From JAHEFU01 sp020440645 (GTDB taxonomy: Bacteria > 4484-113 > JAFGCY01), in the NCBI GenBank assembly GCA_020440645.1, contig JAGRNR010000017.1, positions 1 to 63,448 of the forward strand: a stretch of 63,448 bases of DNA. The letters run 5' to 3'. The notes beneath the pieces are model-generated. The model was given only the letters and a program-made list of their open reading frames with translations. It did not search any database and was not told the DNA's origin. The translations under genes were made by a program, and so were the position numbers. Below, one piece after another: positions 51,298 through 61,034 of this stretch (within the stretch, counting starts at the first letter, position 1; every line of letters begins with the position of its first letter).

Positions 51298-54015
51298 CTA
51301 GACTCCATGCTCCGGGTCAGGCGGGTTGACGGCGGGGATGCTTTCCCAGGTCGTGGTGACAGGGCCGTAGAGCGACTCATACTCAATGGTGCCGGGCACA
51401 ATGCTGTAATCCTCATTCAGCAGGAGCTCGATACGGTCTCCACTGTCAGGGCCGAATCCCAGCTCCATCGTCAGAGTCCCGCTGTCAAACTCCTCACCGG
51501 TGGCCGGATAGTATTTTGTGATATCCACCGGCATCCAGCGCAGCCTGGATGTCAGCAGCAGCTTGGGAAGAGCACCGTTTTCGGCCGCCCGTACGAAGCC
51601 TGCCATGTGCGTACCATGGTCCTCGAACTTGATGATGGGGAAGTCAACGGCCTTGAAATCGAATTCACCTGAGCCGGACTCAGTGTAAGTGGCACCGGGC
51701 ACGAAGTCGTAGTCAGTCAGGGTGCCGGAAATGGAGTAGCTGACGGAGCTGTCCGGCATGAAGTAAACGTCGGAGTTGGACTGCACCACAGGAGTGTCGC
51801 CGGGTTTCAGGCGCGTCTTGCGCACGTCTGCGCGCATGTGGATATCGAACACAAGGTTGTAGGTGATCGTGCCTTCCCCACTGTTGCCGATGATGATTCC
51901 GCCCGGGCTTTGGAGGGTCATGTTGAACTGGCCATGCCACTCCGTGATATTGGCCTTGTTGCTTCTGATCGCCCCGTCGCCATCCCCGAAGCCGACCTGG
52001 ATCGGACCACTCACTCCGGAAGGCAGGATTGCCGAGATAAATCCGCTGTAGGGAAACTCCACCAGCTCAAGCTCCTGTTCGCCAACCCAGACCTTCGGCT
52101 GCTTCAGGCTTTCCCCCAGCGTGCCGAACTCACCCAGCAGACGCAGGATCGTATATGGGTCCGATGGACCGTCCGGGGTGGCCGCCGGTTCATCTATCCA
52201 GACCCTGCGGATTGAGGGCGCCAACACTGCGTTGGAACCTGTAGTGAGCAACAGCACATCCCTGTCAAACAAGGCCGCGACTGCATCGTGGTTGCCTTTG
52301 TAATCCATAATCTCCTGCAGGCTGAATGGCCGCATGGGCGGGCTGTCAATCGGGTGCTTGTAATCCAGCTCATACCTGGTACCCCTTTCGAGGCTGTCCA
52401 GGCCCAGCGCGTCATCATAAATCTGCAGCATCCTGGCATTCGCCGCGTCGTTGCCAACTGGATCATTCCATCCGAGCACCGTGGCAGCCCCGAGATCGAT
52501 CAGACGCTGGCGAAACGCAGCAGCCGAATCAGTACCACTATGGCAGCAATTGAGGTAAACCAGCGCTCCCGGGGCCAGTCCCCACTCGATATCTGCCAGT
52601 GCGGTATCTGTCAATCCGTAGTATTTGCCACCCGCGTTCAGTCCATAGAACAGGCTGAGATCCCTGTGCAGGTCGATGTAGGTCTCGTCGTTTTCCTTTG
52701 TGACCGGCGTAGCGCTGACGAGCTGGAACCCGCCTTCCTTGCCTTTCTCTCCGTGACTGTCAATATGCACGATGCTGACCGGACTCTCGCCGCCGACATT
52801 CAGCAGTTCGTCGATCGTCATGGTTTTCCTTACGACCTGGTAGCCACTGGCAGTGAGCCCAGGAATGATTTCAGCCTGGTCAGTGGGGATACCCTGGCCG
52901 GCAGTACCATCCAGCAGCAAGGCCAGTCTGCCCTGCGGGTGGATGGTGGAGGTTTCCTTGCCATCCTGCCCGGCGGGAGGATCCGCTGGCAACGCGTTGG
53001 CCTCACTTTCATTCACGAATTCACGGTTTGTATTGACAACCAAGGGCCGTCCATCACTGAAGTTCGCCCAGGCGCTGCCACCGGAAACATACGGATCCTC
53101 CACGCCATCCAGGCCTTCCATGAAGGTCACCATGGCTGCAGCCCGCGCTTCGCTCCGCTCATCCATTGGCAATTCCGTGAACTGCTGGAGCACCTCGACC
53201 AGTTCAGCCTGGATCTCGTCCATGATCTGTTCGCGTTCCTCAAACGGCATCACCGGTTTGCCACCCGTGCCGTCGTAGTCATAAGGCAGTCCGGGAGTGC
53301 CGGCAGCAGCTCCACTGAGCGGCACGACCCGGAAGGTCTGGCCGGCCACGGCGGGCAGCTCGATGCTGAACTGGCGCTTGCCACCGCCATCTGGCACGCT
53401 GCTGCCGGAGAATTCCGCCAGCGCGACTTCAGTCCAGCTTGACTCCTCCTCGGGAGCGCTTGTCATCTGCACGCTGTAGGCACTCAGGGTGCTTTGGTAG
53501 TTGGCTGCAATCGGGGCAATGTCCGCGGCATTCACTTCGCCGTTGAGGTCACCATCGGCCAACTGGGCAACAGCCCAGTCAGGACTATCCTCCGTCTTTT
53601 TGTAATGCAGGGCGATCGGGGTGATGTCAGCTCCACCAACCTCGCTGTCCTGGTTGTAGTCGCCGGCATTGCGGTAAGTCCATGTCGCCGTTGCGGTCGT
53701 ATCGTCAACGCGCGCCAGCAGCAGGTCGGCAACGGCGTTCTTCGCGCCGGAGGGTGCAGCCGACACATACCGGTCAACGCCTTCATCGAGCAGTGCAACC
53801 TTCAGGACGGCTTTCAGCTCCGCGAAAAGCACGGGGTCTACCCCCGGCGGCGCCTGCATGTCGTCAATCTCGACTCCTGCCTCGCCAGGTCCCAGGTCGC
53901 GCTGTGCGGCTGACTCAGGGAAGTGCTCGCTTGTGTTGCTCGCGCATGCACCAAAGGCAGCAAGAGCAAGAAGGACAGTCAGGAGAGTGCCGGCATTCAT
54001 GTAGTTGCGCATCAT
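51298..54015 (-). CDS. lipoprotein with dockerin-like EF-hand pair and caspase/CHAT-like cysteine protease core
   Basis: A 905-residue protein. AAGGAG ten bases before ATGATG sets the start at 54015. An ATG at 54039 is out of range of that site. The lipobox is FGAC. Residues about 50-120 (APPGVDPVLFAELKAVLKVA, SAAPSG, TATATWTYRNAG) and two EF-hand-like repeats (YNQDSEVGGADITPIALHY, and DLNGEVNAADIAPIAANY) match the PhoX-like lipoprotein at 5946-8138. A clan CD-like core follows: SIVHIDSHGEKG with H421 and ALVYLNCCHSGTD with C490/C491, in the spacing of caspase/CHAT/gingipain families, after the strand RLALLLDG. The 350-residue C-terminus is beta-rich and unrecognised. Secreted proteolysis is inferred. 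Confidence 0.72.
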   Translation of the reverse strand: MMRNYMNAGTLLTVLLALAAFGACASNTSEHFPESAAQRDLGPGEAGVEIDDMQAPPGVDPVLFAELKAVLKVALLDEGVDRYVSAAPSGAKNAVADLLLARVDDTTATATWTYRNAGDYNQDSEVGGADITPIALHYKKTEDSPDWAVAQLADGDLNGEVNAADIAPIAANYQSTLSAYSVQMTSAPEEESSWTEVALAEFSGSSVPDGGGKRQFSIELPAVAGQTFRVVPLSGAAAGTPGLPYDYDGTGGKPVMPFEEREQIMDEIQAELVEVLQQFTELPMDERSEARAAAMVTFMEGLDGVEDPYVSGGSAWANFSDGRPLVVNTNREFVNESEANALPADPPAGQDGKETSTIHPQGRLALLLDGTAGQGIPTDQAEIIPGLTASGYQVVRKTMTIDELLNVGGESPVSIVHIDSHGEKGKEGGFQLVSATPVTKENDETYIDLHRDLSLFYGLNAGGKYYGLTDTALADIEWGLAPGALVYLNCCHSGTDSAAAFRQRLIDLGAATVLGWNDPVGNDAANARMLQIYDDALGLDSLERGTRYELDYKHPIDSPPMRPFSLQEIMDYKGNHDAVAALFDRDVLLLTTGSNAVLAPSIRRVWIDEPAATPDGPSDPYTILRLLGEFGTLGESLKQPKVWVGEQELELVEFPYSGFISAILPSGVSGPIQVGFGDGDGAIRSNKANITEWHGQFNMTLQSPGGIIIGNSGEGTITYNLVFDIHMRADVRKTRLKPGDTPVVQSNSDVYFMPDSSVSYSISGTLTDYDFVPGATYTESGSGEFDFKAVDFPIIKFEDHGTHMAGFVRAAENGALPKLLLTSRLRWMPVDITKYYPATGEEFDSGTLTMELGFGPDSGDRIELLLNEDYSIVPGTIEYESLYGPVTTTWESIPAVNPPDPEHGV

Positions 54016-54204
54016 CAGAAAAAGGCTCCTTCTCAGCATGTCAGCCTCGAATTCTATTGGAGGCCAAACCGGAGAACTGCTGGCGACAATCCAATGTATG
54101 AGATTGCGCAGGCCATGTCATATTAGCAAATGGCATTGGCAGCCCATGTGATTTGGGTAGCGCTGCCGCCCGGTCTCACTGTCGCAAGCCGCTGCCCTGC
54201 CCTC

Positions 54205-54213
54205 TGCGATAAT
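54205..54213 (+). promoter_or_regulatory. extended -10 promoter element upstream of the hsd operon
   Basis: TGCGATAAT, 81 bp before the hsdM start, in the 278-bp gap after the divergent caspase-like gene. No clear -35. Confidence 0.4.
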
Positions 54214-54293
54214 GAAATAACACTCGCTGCATTTGCCGCGGCGGCACCCGCAGGGGTGGCGATGGACATAGGTATAAAGGGAAGGAATGCTGG

Positions 54294-55847
54294 ATGGTTA
54301 CTGGTGAGCTGAAGGGGCAGATTGACCGTATCTGGGATGCGTTCTGGGCCGGCGGGATCTCCAACCCGCTGGAGGTCATTGAGCAGATCACCTACCTGCT
54401 CTTTTTGAAGCGCCTCGACGACCTGCAAAGCCTCGAGGAGGCCAAGGCCCTGGCGCTGAAGGAGCCCATCTCGCGGCGCATCTTCCCCGAGGGAGAGGAT
54501 GAACGCGGCCTACCCTACAGCCAGATGCGCTGGTCGCATTTCCGCAACCTGGAAGCCCGCGAGATGTACCGCATCGTCAGCGAGCATGTCTTCCCCTGGC
54601 TGCGCAACATCGGCGGCGAGGGTTCCAGCTACGGCATGCACATGAAGGATGCGCGCTTCACCATCCCGAAGGCCGAGCTACTGGCCAAGGTCGTTGACAT
54701 GATCGAGCAGGTGCCGATGGAGGAGCGCGACACCAAGGGCGACCTCTATGAGTACATGCTTGCCAAGATCGCCAGCGCCGGGCAGAACGGCCAGTTCCGC
54801 ACCCCGCGCCACATCATCAACCTGATGGTGGAGATGATGGCGCCGCACCCGGATGACCTGATCTGCGACCCGGCCTGCGGCACCTGCGGCTTCCTCGTCA
54901 GCGCCGGGGAGTACCTGCGCGAGCACCATCCGAAGATGCTGCACAGCGAGAAGCAGCGCGAGCATTTCCACCGCCGGATGTTCCACGGCTACGACTTCGA
55001 TTCCACCATGCTGAGGATCGGCAGCATGAACATGCTCCTGCATGGCGTGGAGAACCCGGACATCTCGTATCGCGACAGCCTCAGCAGCGAGGGCGAGGAG
55101 GATGGCAGCAATGAGAACCTGGAGCGCTTCAGCCTGGTGCTTGCCAATCCTCCATTCGCAGGCTCGCTGGACTACGAAAGCTGCTCGACTGAACTCTTGA
55201 AGGTTGTCAGGACGAAGAAGACGGAGCTGCTATTCCTCGCACTGTTCATCCGCCTGCTCAGGCCCGGCGGGCGCGCGGCGGTGATCGTGCCGGACGGCGT
55301 GCTCTTCGGCAGCAGCAAGGCGCACCGGGAGCTGCGCCGCATCCTCGTTGAGGAGCACAAGCTCGACGCGGTTGTCAGCCTGCCCGGTGGCTGCTTCAAG
55401 CCCTATGCCGGGGTCTCAACGGCGATCCTCCTGTTCACGAAGACCAACTCCGGCGGCACGGAGCATGTCTGGTTCTATGACGTGCAGGCCGATGGCATGA
55501 GCCTCGATGACAAGCGCACGATTCTTGTTGACAAGGAGAAGTTCGGCAGCATGCCGGATGTGCCCCTGGCTGAGGGCGAGCATGAGAGGAACAACCTGCC
55601 GGATGTGCTGGCGCGTTGGCAACAGCGCGATGGCGAGGAACTGAAACGGGCGCGCACTGAGCAGAGCTTCTGCGTGCCACGCGCGGAAATCGAGGCCAAC
55701 AATTACGACCTGAGCCTGAATCGCTATAAGGAAATCGTGTATGAGGAAGTGCAGTACGACCCGCCAAAACAGATCATCAGCGAACTGCGCGAACTGGAAA
55801 CTGAGATTGCCAGGGGCCTCGCGGAACTGGAGGAAATGATCGGGTGA
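54294..55847 (+). CDS. hsdM: type I restriction-modification system, DNA N6-adenine methyltransferase subunit
   Basis: A 517-residue cytosolic protein that methylates adenine in the sequence chosen by HsdS. The HsdM N-terminal helical domain opens with LKGQIDRIWDAFWAGGISNP and TYLLFLKRLDD. The SAM site is DPACGTCGF near residue 191, the catalytic motif IV is NPPF near 284, and GQFRTPRHIINLMVEMM is the usual lead-in. AAGGA lies about ten bases before the ATG. Its stop overlaps the hsdS start (GTGA), so the modification subunits are translationally coupled. Base composition matches the rest of the window, unlike the next two genes. Confidence 0.97.
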   Translation: MVTGELKGQIDRIWDAFWAGGISNPLEVIEQITYLLFLKRLDDLQSLEEAKALALKEPISRRIFPEGEDERGLPYSQMRWSHFRNLEAREMYRIVSEHVFPWLRNIGGEGSSYGMHMKDARFTIPKAELLAKVVDMIEQVPMEERDTKGDLYEYMLAKIASAGQNGQFRTPRHIINLMVEMMAPHPDDLICDPACGTCGFLVSAGEYLREHHPKMLHSEKQREHFHRRMFHGYDFDSTMLRIGSMNMLLHGVENPDISYRDSLSSEGEEDGSNENLERFSLVLANPPFAGSLDYESCSTELLKVVRTKKTELLFLALFIRLLRPGGRAAVIVPDGVLFGSSKAHRELRRILVEEHKLDAVVSLPGGCFKPYAGVSTAILLFTKTNSGGTEHVWFYDVQADGMSLDDKRTILVDKEKFGSMPDVPLAEGEHERNNLPDVLARWQQRDGEELKRARTEQSFCVPRAEIEANNYDLSLNRYKEIVYEEVQYDPPKQIISELRELETEIARGLAELEEMIG

Positions 55848-56998
55848 TTGGGAAACACTCAATTGTTGGCAACTTTCCAATAGTTGATCTGACACAGGCT
55901 GTCGAGTTTTTGGACCACCAGCGCCAACCAGTAAAGCAGTCCGATCGGAAGCCAGGCCTGTATCCGTACTTTGGTGCTAATGGACAGCAAGGAACCATAG
56001 ATGGATTCATTTTTGATGAGCCTCTAGTACTTCTTGCGGAAGACGGAGGATTGTTTGATCAACCCGACAGAGGTATTGCTTACAGGATTTCGGGCAAGAC
56101 ATGGGTCAACAATCACGCACATGTACTTCGTCCAAAAACCAATGTTGATATCAACTACCTAACTCGTGTGTTGGAGAACTATGATGTATCACCCTATCTA
56201 ACTGGCAGCACAAGAGCAAAGCTCACTAAAAGTGGTGCATCCAGAATTGGGATCCCCCTCCCGCCCCTGCCGGAGCAGCGGCGCATCGCCGCCATCCTCG
56301 ATCAGGCGGATGCGCTGCGCCGCCAGCGCCGCCGCGCCATCGAGAAACTGGACAGCCTCTCCCAGTCCATCTTCCTGGATATGTTCGGGGACCCTCGAAG
56401 TTCTCTAACTCATCCGCAATTCCCTTTGGATGATTTAAGTGTTAGGAAGGGTGAATACGGCGCAAACGTACCTTCGTGTGAATACAGCAAGAATTTGCCA
56501 CGGTACATCCGCATCACAGATATAAATGATTCTGGTGAATTGAATAATGACAAGGTAAGCCCTGGGAAGTCCAGATCAGCGTGGAAAAAGTTTTTTCTCA
56601 ATTCTGGCGATTTGCTTTTTGCAAGATCCGGCGCTACTGTTGGCAAAACCTATTTGTATCAAGAATCTGACGGGTTATGCGTTTATGCCGGATATCTTAT
56701 CCGCTTTAGACTAAATCAATCGAGGATTGATCCCCGCTTCGCTTTTGCTTTCACAAAAACTGATGCGTATCTAGACTGGGTAACATCTAAACAAAGAACA
56801 GTTGCACAGCCAAACATCAATGCTAAGCAATATGGTTCTGAGCTACAAGTCCCTCTCCCACCCTTGCCCCTCCAGCAGGAATTCGCCCGCCGGGTAGAGA
56901 AGGTGGAAAAACTCAAGGCAGCTCAGCGCCGGGAACTTGCTAAACTGGATGAACTGTTCGCTGCCCTGCAGCAGCGCGCCTTCAAGGGAGAGCTCTAA
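55844..56998 (+). CDS. hsdS: type I restriction-modification system, specificity subunit
   Basis: A 384-residue DNA-recognition subunit with two target-recognition domains. TRD1 covers about 1-140, the first conserved helix 145-185 (PLPPLPEQRRIAAILDQADA), TRD2 about 190-325 (NSGDLLFARSGATVGKTYLY), and the second conserved helix 330-384 (PLPPLPLQQEFARRVEKVEK). The start is GTG within the hsdM stop. Both TRDs are AT-rich while the conserved helices are as GC-rich as the genome, a sharp mosaic. This is what TRD exchange from a foreign allele would leave. The recognised sequence cannot be predicted. Confidence 0.96.
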   Translation: MIGKHSIVGNFPIVDLTQAVEFLDHQRQPVKQSDRKPGLYPYFGANGQQGTIDGFIFDEPLVLLAEDGGLFDQPDRGIAYRISGKTWVNNHAHVLRPKTNVDINYLTRVLENYDVSPYLTGSTRAKLTKSGASRIGIPLPPLPEQRRIAAILDQADALRRQRRRAIEKLDSLSQSIFLDMFGDPRSSLTHPQFPLDDLSVRKGEYGANVPSCEYSKNLPRYIRITDINDSGELNNDKVSPGKSRSAWKKFFLNSGDLLFARSGATVGKTYLYQESDGLCVYAGYLIRFRLNQSRIDPRFAFAFTKTDAYLDWVTSKQRTVAQPNINAKQYGSELQVPLPPLPLQQEFARRVEKVEKLKAAQRRELAKLDELFAALQQRAFKGEL

Positions 56999-57011
56999 CA
57001 AGGAGAACGAA

Positions 57012-57602
57012 ATGAATCTTGCTGCACATTTAATAGTTGCCTGCGAAAAAATATCTGACAATTTCTTCAACATTAAGGTTGCCAACTCCAAAGATACTGT
57101 GTATCTAGAAAGAGTGTACAGTTATGAGCTCTATCATCAAATACGATTGATTATTGGCGATGTATCTCCAATTGAAGTATTTGCTGAGCCCGATAAATCA
57201 GGCCACCCTGATGCGAAAAATGAACTTAAGAACAAAAAGCCTGATCTGGTCTTTCATTCGTCTGGCACTCATGACGACAACCATCTTGTTGCAGAAGTGA
57301 AGAATTCTGATTATTCTGTGCCAAGAATCTATGAGGATGTAGAAAAACTCTACAACTTCTACAGAAGCAGGAAGTTTGGTTACAAGGAAACGGTGTTGAT
57401 TATTTTTGGACAAAAGTCCGAAACCCGCGGAAAGGGGATTGTCAAATTGATGCGAAAGAATAAGCTGTCATTTCCTTTGAAGATCATCGTACATCCTGAG
57501 GTTGGCAACGCATTTGTGCTTTCTGAAAGTGACAACGATAAACCAGTCAGAGATGATGACAATGATAGATTTTCTGGACTTAGAGCAAAGTTTGCTATCT
57601 AA
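57012..57602 (+). CDS. AT-rich accessory gene in the hsd operon, candidate PD-(D/E)XK protein
   Basis: A 196-residue cytosolic protein preceded by AAGGAG, 13 bp after hsdS and 16 bp before hsdR. It contains KPDLVFHSSG near 75 and HLVAEVKNSDYS near 95, the D-x(n)-E-x-K layout of PD-(D/E)XK nucleases, with a possible N-terminal Glu in YSYELYHQIR. The tail is acidic (ESDNDKPVRDDDNDR). G+C is about one third in the lines counted, far below the neighbours, so it was probably acquired with the hsdS TRDs. Function may be a nuclease, an anti-restriction factor or a regulator. I do not recognise a named family. Confidence 0.7.
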   Translation: MNLAAHLIVACEKISDNFFNIKVANSKDTVYLERVYSYELYHQIRLIIGDVSPIEVFAEPDKSGHPDAKNELKNKKPDLVFHSSGTHDDNHLVAEVKNSDYSVPRIYEDVEKLYNFYRSRKFGYKETVLIIFGQKSETRGKGIVKLMRKNKLSFPLKIIVHPEVGNAFVLSESDNDKPVRDDDNDRFSGLRAKFAI

Positions 57603-57618
57603 ATAGGATGCAGCTGCT

Positions 57619-60600
57619 ATGAACTCCAACTTCGCCTTCCTCGAGCGTCAGTGGCCTGGCCTTCTGGCAGAGGCGCGGCGGGCTGAGCAGCTTGCCCTGG
57701 CCGACCCGCGCACATCCTGCTTCTATGCTCGGCGCACGCTTGAGCTGGCGATGAAGTGGCTTTACACCTACGACCGCCGCCTGGAGCTGCCCTATCAGGA
57801 CAAGCTGGCGGCCCTCGTGCATGAACCGAGCTTCGCGCGCTGCAGCGGAGAGCGCATCGTTGCCAAGGCGCGCTTCATCAAGGACAGTGGCAACGCAGCC
57901 GTGCACTCCGGGCGCGAGATTTCCAGGGAGGCCGCCGTCGGCGTGCTGCGCGAACTGTTCCACTTCTGCTTCTGGCTGGCGCGCAGCTATTCCCGGGCCG
58001 AGCCGCCACCGGACAGGCTGCAGTTCGATGCGGCCCTGCTGCCGGACCCGCGCGAGCGTGTGCGCCGCAGCCGTGAGCAGCTCAGGGCGCTGCAGGAGGA
58101 GCTGAGCGAACGCGATGACAAGCTCACGCAGCTCGTGGGCCAGAAGGAGCTGATCAGCCAGGAACTGCTGGCCGTGCGCGAGGAGCTGGCAAAGGCGCTG
58201 GCTGCCAACGAGGCGCGGCCCGACACGCATGACTACTCCGAGACAGAGACCCGCGACCGCTTCATTGACCTGCTCCTGTTCGAGGCCGGCTGGCCGCTGG
58301 CGGATGAGCGCGACCGCGAGTATGAAGTGCAGGGCATGCCGAACCCGCAGGGCAAGGGCTATGTTGACTACGTGCTGTGGGGCATGGATGGCCGGCCGCT
58401 GGCACTGGTGGAGGCCAAGCGCACACGTGTCAGCCCGAAGCAGGGGCAGCAGCAGGCGAAGCTGTATGCGGATTGCCTGGAGCAGCAGTTCGGCAGGCGG
58501 CCGCTGGTGTTTTACACCAATGGCTATGAGCACTGGTACTGGGATGACAAGCGCTACCCGCCACGCCGGGTGCAGGGCTTCCTCAAGCGTGATGAAATGG
58601 AACTGGCAATCCAGCGCCGCGATTCACTGAAGCCGCTGGGCGAAGAGGACATCAACGAGGGCATCGCCGGACGGCATTACCAGACGCGTGCCATCCGCCG
58701 CGTGGCAGAAAGCTTCGAGACGGACCGGATGCGCAAGTCACTGCTCGTGATGGCAACCGGAGCGGGCAAGACGCGCACGGTGATCGCGCTGTCTGACCTG
58801 CTGATGCGCTGCAACTGGGCCAAGCGCGTGCTGTTCCTCGCGGACAGGCGTGCGCTGGTGAAGCAGGCCGCCCGGGCATTCAAGGCGCACCTGCCGGCCA
58901 GCTCGCCAGTCAACCTGCTGGATGAATCGGATGGCGAGGGACGGGTCTTCCTCTCGACCTACCCCACGATGATGAACCTGATTGACGACAGCGTGGACGG
59001 CGAGAAGCGCTTCGGGCCGGGGCACTTCGACCTCGTGGTAATTGACGAGGCGCACCGTTCCGTCTACCAGAAGTACCGCGCGATCTTCGACTACTTCGAC
59101 AGCCTGCTCGTCGGCCTGACGGCCACGCCCAAGGATGAGGTGGACCGCAATACATACAGCCTGTTCGAGCTGGAGGACGGCGTGCCGACGGACCACTACA
59201 GCCTGGATGAGGCTGTGCGTGACGGTTACCTCGTGCCGCCCGTTGCCATTTCCGTGCCGCTCAAGTTCCAGCGCGAGGGCATCCGCTATGACGAGCTGAG
59301 CGAGGAGGCGAAGGAACAGTGGGACGCGCTGGACTGGGATGAGGAGGACGGGGAGATTCCGGACAGTGTGGATGCCAACGCCGTCAACCAGTGGCTGTTC
59401 AACAGGGATACCGTTGACAAGGTACTCAGGCACCTGATGGAGCGCGGCATCAAGGTGGACGGCGGCGACACCCTGGGCAAGACGATCATCTTCGCGAAGA
59501 ACAATGACCACGCGGAATTCATCGAGGAGCGCTTCAATGCCAACTACCCGCATCTCAAGGGGCAGTTCGCACGGGTGATCACATACGCGGTGAAGTATGC
59601 CGACACGCTGATAGATGAGTTCTCGGACAGGCGCAAAATGCCGCAGATCGCACTTTCCGTTGACATGCTGGACACGGGCATCGACATCCCGGAAGTTGTC
59701 AACCTGGTGTTCTTCAAGCTGGTGCGCTCGAAGACGAAATTCTGGCAGATGCTCGGACGCGGCACGCGGCTCTGCCCGGACCTGTTCGGCCCGGGACAGG
59801 ACAAGACGCATTTCCAGGTGTTTGACTATTGCCAGAACCTGGAGTTCTTCTCGCAGAATCCGCAGGGCAGTGATGGCAGCACGGGCGAGTCGCTTTCAAG
59901 CAAACTGTTCCGCTCACGGGTGGAAATCACGGCTGAGCTGGACGGGAGAGGTGCGGGGCTTGCTGACAGTGAGCTGCAGGAGCAGGAACGCAGGCTGCAT
60001 GATGAGCTGCTCGGCGAACTGAAGGAATACGTCGCACGCATGAACCCGGACAACTTCATAGTGCGCATGCAGCGGCGGCTGGTGGAGAAGTACCAGCAGG
60101 AGGAAAGCTGGAAAGAGCTGGGCAGCGAGGAACGCCAGGAGCTGGCAACGCATCTGGCGGAGCTGCCAAGCGAGCTTGTTGACAGGGATACGGATGCCAA
60201 GCGCTTCGACCTGCTGCTGTTTCGCCTGCAGCTGAGCACGCTGCAGCACTCGCCCTGGTACGAGCGGCAGAAGCAGCAGCTGCAGAAGCTGGCTGAGATC
60301 CTCAATGAGAATGACATGATGCGCATCCCGGATATCCAGAAGCAGCAGGCGCTGGTGCTGGACCTGCTCTCTGATGAGTGGTGGCAGGATGTGACGGTGC
60401 CGATGCTTGACAATGTGCGGCGTAAGCTGCGCGGGCTGATGCATCTGATCCAGTGGAGGGGACGGCGTCCGGTGTACACGGACTTCGAGGATGTGCTGGG
60501 CGAGGAAGTGGTCGTCAGCCTGCCTGATTTGGGTGAGGCGGTTGACAGGGAGAAGTTCCGCGAAAAGGCGCAGAAGTTCCTCCGGCAGCATGAGGACCAC

Positions 60601-61014
60601 ATAGCCGTGCGCAAGATCCGCAGCAGCCTGAAGCTGAACGCTGCGGACCTTGATGAGATTGAGAAGCTGTTGATCGCGGAAGGCATCGCCAGCGAGCAGG
60701 AGATCAACCAGGCGACACTGGACAGCGGTGGCTTTGGCCGCCTGGTCCGTTCACTGGTGGGGATGGACAGGGAAACGGCGATTGAGGCCTTCAGCGCATT
60801 CATCAATGATGTGAATGCGACGCCCAACCAGATCGAGATGCTTTACATGATCATCGAGCAGTACTGTGAGCACGGCAGCTTTGATGCGCGCCAGCTGTTT
60901 GCTTCACCATTCACGGATGTCGCACCGCGCGGGCCGCAAGAAGTGTTCAGGGATGGCAAGCTGGATGCATTGCTGGCTGTGATATCGGAGATTAACGAGG
61001 ACAGCGCGGCCTGA
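57619..61014 (+). CDS. hsdR: type I restriction-modification system, restriction/translocase subunit
   Basis: A 1131-residue motor-nuclease. Residues 1-125 resemble a DUF4145 domain (ARRTLELAMKWLY, KDSGNAAVHSG). A coiled coil follows (150-200), then the HsdR_N nuclease with YVDYVLWGMDGRPLALVEAKRT in parts: D in YVDYVLW and EAK. The SF2 motor has Walker A MATGAGKTRT (near 378), IDEAHRS (near 475), GLTATPK and QMLGRGTRL. The C-terminus matches the EcoEI-type HsdR extension. It cuts DNA after ATP-driven translocation with HsdM and HsdS. It is the final gene of the operon, ending 20 bp from a tRNA gene on the other strand. Confidence 0.96.
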   Translation: MNSNFAFLERQWPGLLAEARRAEQLALADPRTSCFYARRTLELAMKWLYTYDRRLELPYQDKLAALVHEPSFARCSGERIVAKARFIKDSGNAAVHSGREISREAAVGVLRELFHFCFWLARSYSRAEPPPDRLQFDAALLPDPRERVRRSREQLRALQEELSERDDKLTQLVGQKELISQELLAVREELAKALAANEARPDTHDYSETETRDRFIDLLLFEAGWPLADERDREYEVQGMPNPQGKGYVDYVLWGMDGRPLALVEAKRTRVSPKQGQQQAKLYADCLEQQFGRRPLVFYTNGYEHWYWDDKRYPPRRVQGFLKRDEMELAIQRRDSLKPLGEEDINEGIAGRHYQTRAIRRVAESFETDRMRKSLLVMATGAGKTRTVIALSDLLMRCNWAKRVLFLADRRALVKQAARAFKAHLPASSPVNLLDESDGEGRVFLSTYPTMMNLIDDSVDGEKRFGPGHFDLVVIDEAHRSVYQKYRAIFDYFDSLLVGLTATPKDEVDRNTYSLFELEDGVPTDHYSLDEAVRDGYLVPPVAISVPLKFQREGIRYDELSEEAKEQWDALDWDEEDGEIPDSVDANAVNQWLFNRDTVDKVLRHLMERGIKVDGGDTLGKTIIFAKNNDHAEFIEERFNANYPHLKGQFARVITYAVKYADTLIDEFSDRRKMPQIALSVDMLDTGIDIPEVVNLVFFKLVRSKTKFWQMLGRGTRLCPDLFGPGQDKTHFQVFDYCQNLEFFSQNPQGSDGSTGESLSSKLFRSRVEITAELDGRGAGLADSELQEQERRLHDELLGELKEYVARMNPDNFIVRMQRRLVEKYQQEESWKELGSEERQELATHLAELPSELVDRDTDAKRFDLLLFRLQLSTLQHSPWYERQKQQLQKLAEILNENDMMRIPDIQKQQALVLDLLSDEWWQDVTVPMLDNVRRKLRGLMHLIQWRGRRPVYTDFEDVLGEEVVVSLPDLGEAVDREKFREKAQKFLRQHEDHIAVRKIRSSLKLNAADLDEIEKLLIAEGIASEQEINQATLDSGGFGRLVRSLVGMDRETAIEAFSAFINDVNATPNQIEMLYMIIEQYCEHGSFDARQLFASPFTDVAPRGPQEVFRDGKLDALLAVISEINEDSAA

Positions 61015-61034
61015 GAGTGCGGCCATAACAGATA

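Noticed and set aside
58738..59811. 357-codon open frame opposite hsdR
   Set aside because: Lies wholly antisense to the helicase motifs of hsdR.
54294..61014. BREX, DISARM or another multi-gene defence system
   Set aside because: Only hsdM, hsdS, one small gene and hsdR are present, the make-up of a type I restriction system.
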